A DNA stretch of 64,000 nucleotides from Trichoplax adhaerens (GCF_000150275.1 NW_002060959.1:130172-194171), one strand, 5' to 3'. Shown: positions 48,180 through 58,760, numbered from the stretch's first letter. Numbers and translations: made by a program. The notes: generated by a model not told the origin, from the letters alone.

Positions 48180-48358
48180 TAATTTATTTAAGCATTATTA
48201 TTGTTTGAGCAAGTCTGGAATTCTCAATTACAAAGTAAAAAAGAAAGAAATTTCTTAATGATGTTATCATTCCTACTTGAACTTTGCATTTTTGCAACTA
48301 GAATTACTTATTTGCTTCAAGGACATCATAGAATATGAATCGTCGTGAAATCATTGTT
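48180..48358 (+). pseudogene. Truncated third copy of the F/G gene (5' flank plus start codon)
   Basis: The sequence from about 48215 to 48335 matches the 5' flank of the genes at 44667 and 49109 (ctcaattacaaag, agaaatttct, atttttgcaactagaatta, a gcttcaaggacatca block). It runs into atgaatcgtcgtgaaat at 48336, which is their start codon and next five codons with one change. Homology stops there. The true 5' flank of the gene at 49109 begins about 120 bp later. This is the junction of an unequal duplication or deletion. Confidence 0.75.
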
Positions 48359-49108
48359 AATACATCTGCAGGAAAGTCAAGTGGATTAAAATTTAGATCA
48401 CCCTTGCAATCCTCTATTTTAGTATCTTTACTAGAATGATTTTTTAATATGACGTCTAAAAGGTTAATCCCTATGGAAAAGGGCATGAAAGACTAAACAT
48501 AAAATAACATATAGGTATAGAATCTGTCCTGTCTATGAGCGGCCTTTTTCAATGGAATTGTTTAACGCAATTGAATAACCTATTACTTAAAATAGTAAAC
48601 TATAAAATAAGATTTGCATTCATAGACTATTAACGTAGAATGATCAAAATTAGTGTCATCGCATCATTCTAAAATCCGACTAAGCAATGGGAAAAATTTC
48701 GAAAATAAATCGGTAACTACCTTGCAATTATTCATTACTTCACTTTAGAAAAATTTAGAGTACGAAATCTTTTAGAAATTTGTTCAAAATTGCTTATACT
48801 TTAATTTTATGATTGTGGTACTTTTGCAATCGTTTGAACAAGTTAATTTACCAAATTGGTAGAGCGAAGGACTTGTTTACTGAATAAATTGGATCGTATT
48901 TAATTCATGTAAGTGACTGTTACTTGTGAGTCTCCATCTACACTCTCAAAACTTCCCCTCATAGAGCTTCAACAATCATTCCAGTAAGTCTTAATCCTCA
49001 ATTACGAAGTTATCAAAGAAATAAATTTCTCATGCGTGCTGTTATTGCTATCGAATTTTACATTTCTGCAATTAGAATAATGTATTAGCTTTATAGATAT
49101 GAGAAAAT
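48359..49108. other. 5' flank of member G
   Basis: From about 48461 this region is paralogous to about 44068-44666 upstream of member F (aatccctatggaaaa, catgaaagacta, acgtagaatgatcaaaatta). The promoter must lie here, but no clear TATA element can be assigned. No gene. Confidence 0.5.
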
Positions 49109-50749
49109 ATGGATCGTCGTGAAATTCAAGAAAAAAACTTTAAGCAGAGTGATTCCGAAGATGACAATCATGCCGATGATAAGTCATTACTGTTACAGGA
49201 AGGCAATAGCTTCTCAGATTTAAAACAAGCATTAAAATCGGATCAAAAGTCGTTAACATTAACTATTGATCAAATGGTCGATAAGCTAGATGTTGGTTTA
49301 TTCCATTTTCTAATAGTTCTTTTCTGCGGCCTAGCTTACTCTGGTTACACTATAGTTACGGTAGCTTACAGTTATATTATCGTTGTTGCTTGCGATCTGG
49401 ATATTGAAACCTACAATAAAGGTCTACTAAATATTCTTTTAATGATCGGCGCCTTGGTCGGTAGCGGAATAATAGGGCGACTAAGCGACGCCGAAGGCAG
49501 ACGAACATGTATTTTGATGTCAGTATCGCTCAGTATTATTACTCTGATAGCTTCTGCTTTTACTTATAACTATACTATGTTGGTTGTACTGGGTTTCTTC
49601 AATGGATTTGGTTGTGGTGGTACTTTTACAATTGCACACGCTTATTGTATCGAATTTTTCCCTCAACGTTATCGTGGTAATGGACTAGCATGTATGACTA
49701 CATTTTCATGTCTAGGTGGCTTATATACTAGTGCAATTGCATTAGTCGTACTTCCTTATCCGTTATCTATTCCAATAGGTGTTATACATTTTAACAGCTG
49801 GCGTTTATACTTAATTCTATCCTCGATTCCCTTAATATTATCTTTCTGTTTCTTATTATTTATGCCTAACAGTCTACGTTTTATGGTAATAAAAGGAGAT
49901 CAAAATCGTATAAGTCAAGTCTTGAATACAATAAACCGTGTTAATTCGTGGTGTTGCAAACGTAACGATTCTAGTCTTACAACTACAGACTTAACTAAAT
50001 ACACTATCATCGTATCGAGCGATCAAGGCGAGTTAAAGACTAATAAGAACGAAAATCGAGATTTTTTTTCTCATTATAAGAAATTTAATAAGTCACCATG
50101 GCGTCGTAGACTAATTTTTCTCCTCATTCTATGGTTTGGAAGTTGTTTCAGTATGGAAGGCCTATGGATATGGATGCCAACAGTGATAACTTATTATACT
50201 ACTGGAAAGACTTGTAAAATGGTGCATAATTCTTCATTGAATAATAGCTATCAATATTATCCTAATAGTAGCATTTCTAATTGTATTTCTGGTCCGAAGC
50301 TAACATCTATAGTTCTTGATGTTTTCTACGGTAATCTTGTAGCTCTTCCTATTGGTATAGCTTTTACTATTTTGATTAATCGAATTGGACGAAAATGGTG
50401 CTGCTGTTTTGTTATTACCATGTCTGGTCTGATTGCTCTATTGATTATGTGGATCGATACTGTACTAAGTACCTTTATTTTAGCTGGATTATATTACGCT
50501 ATAGCCAATAACTTATGGCTAGGTATTAAAATTTGGACAGCAGAGCTATTTCCAACTGACTTACGAGCGACTACTCTTGGTCTTACAGCTCTCCTGGGCT
50601 GTTTAGGGACAGTTTGTTCTCTCGCAATCTTTACGGTCCTTTTTCATGTCAATTGCATAGCTAATCTATTACTAGTAGCAGCAGTTGGTATATTAAGTGG
50701 AATAGTATGCTTATTTCTACCAGACACTACTAACACAGATATTCTATGA
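49109..50749 (+). CDS. SV2-like major facilitator transporter (array member G)
   Basis: This is an intronless gene for a 546-residue transporter, nearly identical to the one at 44667 and with the same tail (DDKSLL at 23-28), motifs and glycosylated helix 7-8 loop. The visible changes relative to that copy are C77Y, N88S, V115A, G126S, V129E, I137M and two in the helix 7 region (STEGLWV to SMEGLWI). Two of them alter the helix 2-3 loop motif: GDAVGRR becomes SDAEGRR. The near-identity covers silent sites too, from the start codon to about 40 bp past the stop, then drops sharply. Recent sequence homogenisation is the likely reason. Intact and presumably expressed. Confidence 0.9.
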   Translation: MDRREIQEKNFKQSDSEDDNHADDKSLLLQEGNSFSDLKQALKSDQKSLTLTIDQMVDKLDVGLFHFLIVLFCGLAYSGYTIVTVAYSYIIVVACDLDIETYNKGLLNILLMIGALVGSGIIGRLSDAEGRRTCILMSVSLSIITLIASAFTYNYTMLVVLGFFNGFGCGGTFTIAHAYCIEFFPQRYRGNGLACMTTFSCLGGLYTSAIALVVLPYPLSIPIGVIHFNSWRLYLILSSIPLILSFCFLLFMPNSLRFMVIKGDQNRISQVLNTINRVNSWCCKRNDSSLTTTDLTKYTIIVSSDQGELKTNKNENRDFFSHYKKFNKSPWRRRLIFLLILWFGSCFSMEGLWIWMPTVITYYTTGKTCKMVHNSSLNNSYQYYPNSSISNCISGPKLTSIVLDVFYGNLVALPIGIAFTILINRIGRKWCCCFVITMSGLIALLIMWIDTVLSTFILAGLYYAIANNLWLGIKIWTAELFPTDLRATTLGLTALLGCLGTVCSLAIFTVLFHVNCIANLLLVAAVGILSGIVCLFLPDTTNTDIL

Positions 50750-50811
50750 AGGATGAATATACAGTAGTAGAATTTAAAATATCGAATTTAATCAATCATC
50801 TATACTAAAGC

Positions 50812-51383
50812 TGTAAAGTAACTTAGAATTGTGATTGCAGATTATTAGCCATGATGTACGGCAGTGTCATTTCTATATTTATCTTATGATATATTTATTA
50901 GCCCATAATTTTGGACGGTAAGGACAGACTCTGTGCTAGAGTACAGATGAACATATACACAGTACAGTAAGGTGTTGAGTCATTAATAAGGTTAGAGGTA
51001 GAAATAGTATTTAAAATCATATCTTAGGATATGCTTAGTTAATTGTGCTTTGTGTGGTATGAATAATATCTACGAAAATGCTGTAATCATTTTTATATTG
51101 GATTAATAAGCTTCGCTTTAAAATATTCTGACTAATACTAAGCTGAATATGTGTAAAATATGTGTAAAATATGTTAAAATACTCCTATACTGATTGTAGC
51201 TGCGAAGGCTAAGGGGTATGTAAAAGTAGGAGGCATTAGATTATCTGATTGTTCTTTCTAGAAGTCTTTCAGAAGTTGTATTCCGCTAGAGTAGAGGTGT
51301 GTGTATAGCTAGTCTTTGTATTAGATTTGACAAAGATCTAATTTTCTACAACTTTGGAATTTTCGTGATCTAATTTTATCTTA
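50812..51383 (+). mobile_element. Diverged solo LTR, same family as 15257-15806
   Basis: The element starts TGTAAAGTAACTTAG and follows the 15257 copy over its whole length (gattattagccatg, gctagagtacagatga, gaagtctttcagaag, actttggaattttcgtgat). Its end TTTTATCTTA corresponds to TATATCACA in the other copy. The candidate target duplication is imperfect (aaagc on the left, gaggc on the right). The paralogous flank of the gene at 44667 has the unfilled site (caaaggcata, about 46360), which confirms an insertion. It is older than the 15257 copy, judging by its decayed ends. Confidence 0.8.
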
Positions 51384-54300
51384 GAGGCATAATCTAAAAA
51401 GTGAATAGAATTGCAATAATATTATTAACTCAGTATCTATCAAGTAGAGTTTCTATCAACATCATAAATTTAATCTTATTATATGAATAGATTTATTTGT
51501 CATATATTTTCTACTGTAAATTACTAAGTGGAAAAATTCTTATAATCTAAATTTACTTTTAACTAGATAATAGATAATGAGGTTTAAGTGTTAATATCAT
51601 TTCTATGATAAATTTCATGCAGAGATTATCATAAATTTTTTATGATGAATAACGTTTCATTAGCATGCAATAGATGCAGGATTAGAACAGAAATTATTAT
51701 GAGAGCATTTAATAAATCCTATAGATTGAGGTATTTGTTCTATTAATGATGGCTTTAACTTTGATCTTTGAAACAATTCACAAAAATAAAGCTTCATTTT
51801 ATAAGGCACTACACTAGAAGACCCCTCACTCGACTACGTGATTACGTATCATTCTCAAGTGTAGTATATTTAAATCTTTCTGTAAGCTCTTAACCTATTC
51901 TTGAATTTACGCATTCTATATTCTTCTTAATATAAGCATTTTTACAGTCTGTTCTAAATATATGTCAAGTATAGCTTTTTATGTTTAGTAATTCATAGCG
52001 CCAATAATCTTCACTATTTTCTACGACCATGTACTATTGCTTAATCTATTATGGTAATTCTCGTATCTAATTCTACAATCCTGTTCTCTGCATACTTTCT
52101 ATGTCAAGGCTATACATATTTATGGTTTTTGTCTCAGATTTATTATTTGTCCTTATTAGTCTTAGTATCTATGCAAGTTCCTCCATGACAACTTATACGC
52201 TGATCTACTAGTAACTATCGCACTGTACCCAGTACTATCTACAATAAAGTATCCATTTTTCTAGTAGAACCTCTATAGTAATTCTATAAAAGGCTTATAA
52301 GTCCGCATTGGCTGATTCTCCGAATCCTCTATCACATCAATTAAACGTTAAATAATACTTTTCGTGATACGGAGCAAAAAATTAAATATCTTTCCCAATG
52401 CGCGTACAGTCACTTTTCAATTGTCTAAGTGCTTTTTATAAATAAACTATACTGTTTAGCTCTTAAAATTTCTTGTTATGGATTGATAACCATTTAGTTT
52501 AAAAGATTTGAAAGAATACTTGAAATCTATTGATTTGCAGATTTAACTTGAACACAGTATTATTAATTAATGAACTATTTAATTTCTATGAATTGTCAAG
52601 TGGAACTTTAATACATACCGTTTCAACAGATATTCACTACAAGCACGGTATCAGCATATACGATTAATTATGGTCGTTAATTTAAGGACGCTTCCTGTAT
52701 TTCATATCCTGTACCCAATCAGGATTGATTAAAGACAATTTTCGATAGAAATTAATTTTAGTTCATTAAAATAATAATGATATCATGTAGCTTTTTCCTT
52801 CATCTATGCAATTCTTAGGGAGGAAAGTAGCCTATCAAGGTATTAAAAATCGAAATTTGTAACATAGAAAAATTGCATCTATTATTGGAATTATGCTAAG
52901 AGTCTACTGCCAGCTTCGTCCTGCCCGATATTTACTGGTAGTACGACTCAAATTACGGATGATCTCTTGCGGGTAAGTCCGATACCTTGATGTCTGGTAT
53001 TATATTGTTAAAATACTATAGGGCATAGTTAGCTTTAGTTAAATTAATTAGTTGGTAAGCTTATTAACGTTGCGACTTAATTTGCTGTAGAAGATCAATC
53101 TTAAGTAGTTTACGAGCTATAGTTGTAATAAATGTAAATTCGCAGATAAATTATCTAATGGAATCTATTAACAGCTACCCAAAAGTTACTCCGTAATATA
53201 AAGTTACAATCATTAACATTACTAGTTTATAAGGTTGAATTTACTTGGTAGTAATCATTAAAATAGAGACTTCAACCATAACTTTAATCGATGGCTTAAA
53301 AGTATTGATAGTTTACGGAAGTCATCAATAAATTAGTAGAAATTATGAGTGAATTACATGAAATGGAAAGAAGAATTTATAAGTTACCTTAGTATACACG
53401 AATAAGCTAATCAGTTGTGTGAATATGTATATGAACGTGACCGTTATATATTAAAGAATATCACACAGGAAATGTATGCAATAAGACCGTATTAGATCTT
53501 ATCTCTCCCTTCCGTTTCGATTTAGTATTGTGCATAGACGAAACGCTGATCGGACATTTGCAGAAATATTCGTGGATATTAGAGTACCTAGTATGCAGTC
53601 ATAATGTGATGTTGCATATATTCATATAAATTATAGTTAATGAACTTAGACCAATTTCTACTAAAATCAATAAAGTCTAGTGCTACAACAGACTAGTTAC
53701 GGTATATTGAAGTAATCATAAATATAGCTTTGCAACTACCACGATTCGATAATATCCTTATTTGAAATGGAATATGGCGCAGACGATTAAGGAGGCTACA
53801 AAAATTTATTTTAATTCACATAAAATAGATTTAAATTAATTATTCATTCTGATCTTATTACATTGGATAAATCCATTATTCTAATAGTTAATTTATAATA
53901 ATAGCATGATCAAACACAAAATAGAACAAAATCTTCAATTTGCAAATCATCATCATATCTATTTTAAAGCAGCACATGCAATTCTCTTCACTAGTTTTAA
54001 CGCAAATTAAAATGTTTATCATTTTTAATGGTTCTAATTTCAAATACAATGTTAGTTAATTTTCTAAAATTAAGTCAACAAAGTTCGACATACTTCAAAG
54101 GATCTTATGACAATGCTGAGAGTTTATTTATGATCTTATATGCGTAGATAGTATTCGAAGCAGTATGTTAAATTAGATTCAGGCATAATGAAGATAGTTT
54201 ATAATTACCAAAGAAGTAGCAGCCTTACAGCAAAATTACTTCATTAACTACCTTATGGGCGTCACCAAATGTGATGGGATGTACGCAATCTTACTCATTC

Positions 54301-55233
54301 GAATGAATTTTAATGCTATGTTTGGATAGGGAAGTTTGACAAAAGAAATTATCGAGAGACTTTGGTACCAAAGCTGCTTGTATCAGTGTGTTTTATACTG
54401 TTTCTGCTACATGATTAATGTTATCTATCAATAATTATACAATTGGTCAAATTAGGCGTAGCCATACTAGTACATTATTCAAATTCTGAATTAATCGTAC
54501 AAAAAACGAAGACAGTTTTCGAAGAATCTAACAATAAATCGAAGGCATTGGCTTTTATATTTATGGCACCCATTCTACTTAAAATGATACTATCATCGTA
54601 AGGAAGCCTTTCAACTTCGATTCTATTCCATAGAATTATCAAGTTCATTAGCATTTCAACAATACAAAAAGCTGGTTAGCGGTCTTAAACAATACTATTA
54701 GCATATGCGTGGACTACGTAAGAACGACGTTTTTGATCCTTATTAAGAAGGCTTTATGTGATTGTTATTTATCTTATTTTATTATGGAAAGATAGTAGAA
54801 ACACAATTAATTGCAACTATGATTCAACAAATCCCATGAAAGACATACATTATCGAAAAGTACAACGAATTAATGCCGGAATCCAATGAATCTAATAGAA
54901 GATATACATCACATAATGGTTAACAGTGTGATCATTCATTTAGTGGCCTGAGAGAAAATAATCTCATTATTGCTGTTTTCTGGTCCCAAGAGAAATATTT
55001 TATCTTGTTCTACTATCATTATACTAAAAGTCTAACGATTTGGCCGACAATTTATTCTTGTCATTAATTACAGGTGGAAATAGTGGAATTTTAAACTGCA
55101 CGTTTTAGGACATAACATTTCCGTTGTCAAGATCGTCAACAGAGGAAAAATATCATTTAATGTTTTCTGAAGGAGAGGTTTAAAATCGTTTTAAAATTCG
55201 CCATAAATTAGAGCTGGACACCAGTATGTGGAG
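51384..55233. other. Intergenic between members G and H
   Basis: The left part (to about 52.84 kb) is the G copy of the duplicated 3' flank, with about 0.5 kb between roughly 51.79 and 52.44 kb that has no counterpart downstream of F. A dispersed repeat lies at 52848-53205. Nothing is recognisable from about 53.2 kb to the next gene, except a weak, unconvincing transporter-like trace near 54.85 kb. Confidence 0.45.
52848..53205. repeat. Dispersed repeat, copy 2 (first copy at 14813-15190)
   Basis: This is colinear with 14813-15190, with shared blocks listed at that entry. There is no open frame. It lies just beyond the duplicated 3' flank of member G. Confidence 0.5.
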
Positions 55234-56838
55234 ATGGAGTCGAAACTAATAGACGATAACTTAACAGAATATTTTCCTGAAGACATTGACTATGACGAAA
55301 CCACTTTACTTAATCGTAAAGAGCCAGAGCAGAAATCTCTTTCACCGCCATTGAATTTGGATGAATTTATTGATGAAATAGAGTTTGGATTGTTCCATTT
55401 TATTATTGTTGTTGCTAGTGGACTATGTTATTCCACGGTTAGTTTATTGACTCAAGCGGCGGGTTTAGTTATCATCGCTGCCTGCGATTTAGATACTGAT
55501 AACCATAATCAAATTTGGTGGGTCTTAAGTAATATTATTGGTACTTTAATTGGCAGTGCTATATTAGGACGATTAAGTGATGCCATAGGAAGGAGAAAAA
55601 TTCTTTTATTATCCACGTGCTTAAATTTAATTGTAACTATATTATCAGCATTCGCCTACAACTACATCTTAGTGCTTATATTTGCCATTTTTAATGGAAT
55701 TGGCTTTGGCGGTATATTTACTTCTGTTCACGCATATTGCTTAGAGTTTTTCCCACGTAAATATAGAGGCAAAGCCATTGGATGCCTAACTGCTTGTATA
55801 ATATTTGGTAGTGTCTACAGCAGTGGGATGGGCTATATCATATTGCCTCATCGATTTCACGCTCCGTTAGGAAAAATTTATTTCTCCAGCTGGCGTCTCT
55901 ATCTACTGGTTTGCACATTGCCCATAATAATTAGTTTTTTACTCCTTCTTTGGGCTCCAGATAGCCTTCGATTTAGGATTAAAAGAGGAGAAATGGAAAA
56001 AGTGATACGAATTATTAATAAAATATATCGTACTAATTCTTATTGCCATCGCGATGGCCACCTGTATCGTCTGGTTACGCCTCCAGATTTAAATAAATCT
56101 CAGAGAAAAGACAATCATGATGATAAAAATATCCAATTAGCAAATGAATATAGCTTTAAATGTCATTTTTCACAAATAATCCAACGACAAACACTTTTAA
56201 AAATTATTGCTTTATCGGTTACTTGGTTTGGATATTGCTTCTGCTTTTATGGTCTATGGACAATGTTACCACTATTAATTTCATTTTATCTTAATGGTAA
56301 CACATGTTCCGGTCATTATCATAACTTTACCACGTTATTTAATAATCAGGAAAATCCGGGCCATTCGGTCTGTCTTAATAGTCAAAATCGTGCAACTTTG
56401 CTGATTTATGTTCTATTTGGAAACTTACTTTCGATACCTGTTGCTTTGATATGCGTTTTGTCAATTAATTTTATTGGTCGTAAGTGGTTATTTTCCTTTC
56501 TAGCTTTTCTTAGTAGCATTATTATATTGCTAATTTGGCTGATTGATACAGCATTGAGTACGCTGATTTTAGCTTGTTTCTTCGCTGGAGTTTTAATTAA
56601 TGGATGGATTCCACTGAAGCTCTTAAGCTCAGAATCATTCCCAACGGAATTTAGATCAACTACTTTAGGTATATTCACAATATTTGGAGGCATCGGATCG
56701 CTATGTGGAATATTTTCATTTTCATCGTTATTTAAAACCAATTGTAGCGCATCTTTCATATTATTAATAGTTAACTGCTTAGTATCAGGGCTAATGCCTA
56801 TAATATTTCGTGATACGACAGATCTTGCTATTAATTAA
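55234..56838 (+). CDS. SV2-like major facilitator transporter (array member H)
   Basis: This is an intronless gene for a 534-residue transporter starting at the ATG at 55234 (MESKLIDDNLTEY). The frame is open a little further upstream but has no earlier ATG. The tail has DETTLL at 21-26 (DxxxLL), and IDEIEFGLFHF leads into helix 1. Motifs are SDAIGRRK, EFFPRKYRG, YFSSWRLY, APDSLRF, WFGYC, GRKW and SESFPTEFRST. The helix 7-8 loop is bounded by cysteines (GNTC and SVC) with an NFT sequon. The terminal residues (FRDTTDLAIN) are less conserved than the PDTT...DI ending of other members. It is the last recognisable gene on the right side of the window. Confidence 0.9.
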   Translation: MESKLIDDNLTEYFPEDIDYDETTLLNRKEPEQKSLSPPLNLDEFIDEIEFGLFHFIIVVASGLCYSTVSLLTQAAGLVIIAACDLDTDNHNQIWWVLSNIIGTLIGSAILGRLSDAIGRRKILLLSTCLNLIVTILSAFAYNYILVLIFAIFNGIGFGGIFTSVHAYCLEFFPRKYRGKAIGCLTACIIFGSVYSSGMGYIILPHRFHAPLGKIYFSSWRLYLLVCTLPIIISFLLLLWAPDSLRFRIKRGEMEKVIRIINKIYRTNSYCHRDGHLYRLVTPPDLNKSQRKDNHDDKNIQLANEYSFKCHFSQIIQRQTLLKIIALSVTWFGYCFCFYGLWTMLPLLISFYLNGNTCSGHYHNFTTLFNNQENPGHSVCLNSQNRATLLIYVLFGNLLSIPVALICVLSINFIGRKWLFSFLAFLSSIIILLIWLIDTALSTLILACFFAGVLINGWIPLKLLSSESFPTEFRSTTLGIFTIFGGIGSLCGIFSFSSLFKTNCSASFILLIVNCLVSGLMPIIFRDTTDLAIN

Positions 56839-58300
56839 CCAGTTATCATAAATATGAAACAGGATTTATTTATTCAATTATATCGGTACTTGATTATAAT
56901 TATAAGCTATCACAGCGAAGGTAAAACTTCTATATCGTCATACCAACGTCGTTATTGTCAAATTTTATTTTCCAACCTTCTTTTCTGATATAGATTTACC
57001 GTTATACTGTATAATGCGACATCTTCACAAGAAAATACTATAACTCGATGTGCTAGGTATTTATTACTGAATACTGTAACTATGGATTTAATCAAAAACA
57101 GAGACAAGCCGTATAGATAGAGAATTTCGAATGCCACATATTGAATTAATTTACAAAGTCATTTAATAGAGACTGGTCAAGATGGGTTCATATCCTAATG
57201 AATTTAAAGTAAATATGAATGTTTTAGAGTTTTAAAATTTTTGCAAGAGATCTTTATTTCTTAGAGATTTAAGCATAGACAATTAGATACCAAGTGAAAT
57301 GCAAATTTTTAATACTATAAAGATCTCCTATCAAAAATCGCTGTATCTTATTATAAGTCTTCTAAGTTTTCGTAAAGCAATAATACATGCGATACGAAAA
57401 CCGAAAGTGATCTTGCTATAGTTGTAAGGAGGTATAGACTTACTATATCAGTTATATGAGTCAATGACTATCGTAGCATAATTTTTCGTTGAGGCTAATT
57501 TGAATTATGATGCTGATATTACAACTGATGTTTATGGGTATAGCTGAAAAAATTTGCTTGAAAAAATAAAATAAAGCATGTTTAGAAAACCCCTTATTAA
57601 GAAGTATAGTTATTTAAATCTACAAATAAAATTATAGCTAGGCACACTGTAATAGTAGAACGAAAGCGGTGATATCAACATGGTACATATATTCTGAAAT
57701 CATGGTTGTTGAATTATTTTGAATTTACAAACATACGGGATACTATACGACTCTTTAAAGCAGATTAGTTAGCAAGAAAATTAGGCAAAAATTTATCATG
57801 TAATTTTAGGAAAAATGTAATACGGATTCGAATTTGAGGTAATCTCTATACAAATACCTTAATTTCTCATATATATTATATACTGCCTAAGTTGCACAAA
57901 TAACTAAATGAATCTTTAAAGTCATACTGCAACATAAACAGAAGGATGCTGGTACTTATTTATGGATGATATTTCACAAAGTAGTTGGTCTTGCTTTTTA
58001 TGCAATAAATTTAGTTTCAGAAGTTAAGGTTGTGCCTATCCATCACAAATAGAGTTAGTAGTAGCTTCGGTTGTGTGTTTGTCTGGAGATGTTCTGAAAG
58101 ATCTGAGTCACATTTGAATAAATATGATAAACATTAGTAAATTAAATTTAATGAAGCTCAAAGGTTATAGTGACACTACTTATATCTTGAACATGCCGGA
58201 TTATACTTAGCTGTAAATCAAAAACAATATAAGGCCGATTTACGTATGAGCTCATGGCTAGTAATAGTAATTTGATAACTGTGAATCAATAAATGTTAAT

Positions 58301-58353
58301 GCACAAAAAGAGGAACACTAGTTGTCGAATGATATAATAGTGTTCCTATGTGC
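58301..58353. repeat. Hairpin of about 53 bases
   Basis: AGGAACACTA (58311-58320) pairs with TAGTGTTCCT (58338-58347), and outside it GCAC (58301) pairs with GTGC (58350-58353) across a small internal loop. The core stem GAACACTA is shared with the hairpin at 43804-43836. Confidence 0.65.
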
Positions 58354-58540
58354 GATGTAGTGTACCGTATTCTTGCCCTCTTCTTATATCAATGTACGCT
58401 TCTGCAATTGTATAATCTCTACTTAACGATGTAATGACTATTCTAAGACTATCGTAGTCTACATAAAATTTTTGCTTAATTTTGACGACGAATCCGCATT
58501 TGCGTAGAAATTAATATGGTTATTACTTTCTGTAGTGCTT

Positions 58541-58760
58541 AGGTTTTGCAACCCTATAGTTAAAAAGCCGAATGGGAAAAATTTCGATCGTGTATCGACT
58601 TTCGTAAGCTCGACGTATGTACGCTAGTAAATACTTTTCCATTGCCACTGATTGATGATCTGTTGGATACCATAGGAAATGCGAGGTACATAACCACGCT
58701 AGATTTGTCCGAGAACTTACAATTAAAGTCGGCTCATTCAGACTCGTATACGATGTCAAT
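58541..58760 (+). mobile_element. Relic of a Gypsy-type LTR-retrotransposon reverse transcriptase
   Basis: The plus strand encodes NPIVKKPNGKNF and then, after a one-base frame change near 58580, CIDFRKLD...PLPLIDDLLDTIGNARYITTLDLS. This is the order of reverse transcriptase blocks in Gypsy/Ty3 elements (KKxxG, hDFRxLN, YPLPxIDDLLDxLGxAxxFSxLDL). The catalytic YxDD block was not found downstream, and no capsid, protease, RNase H or integrase piece is recognisable. It is a dead fragment. The open frame on the opposite strand is its shadow. Confidence 0.8.

Noticed and set aside
54830-54880. Transporter-like trace before the gene at 55234
   Set aside because: Only about 20 bases resemble the RIN segment and no neighbouring motif supports it.
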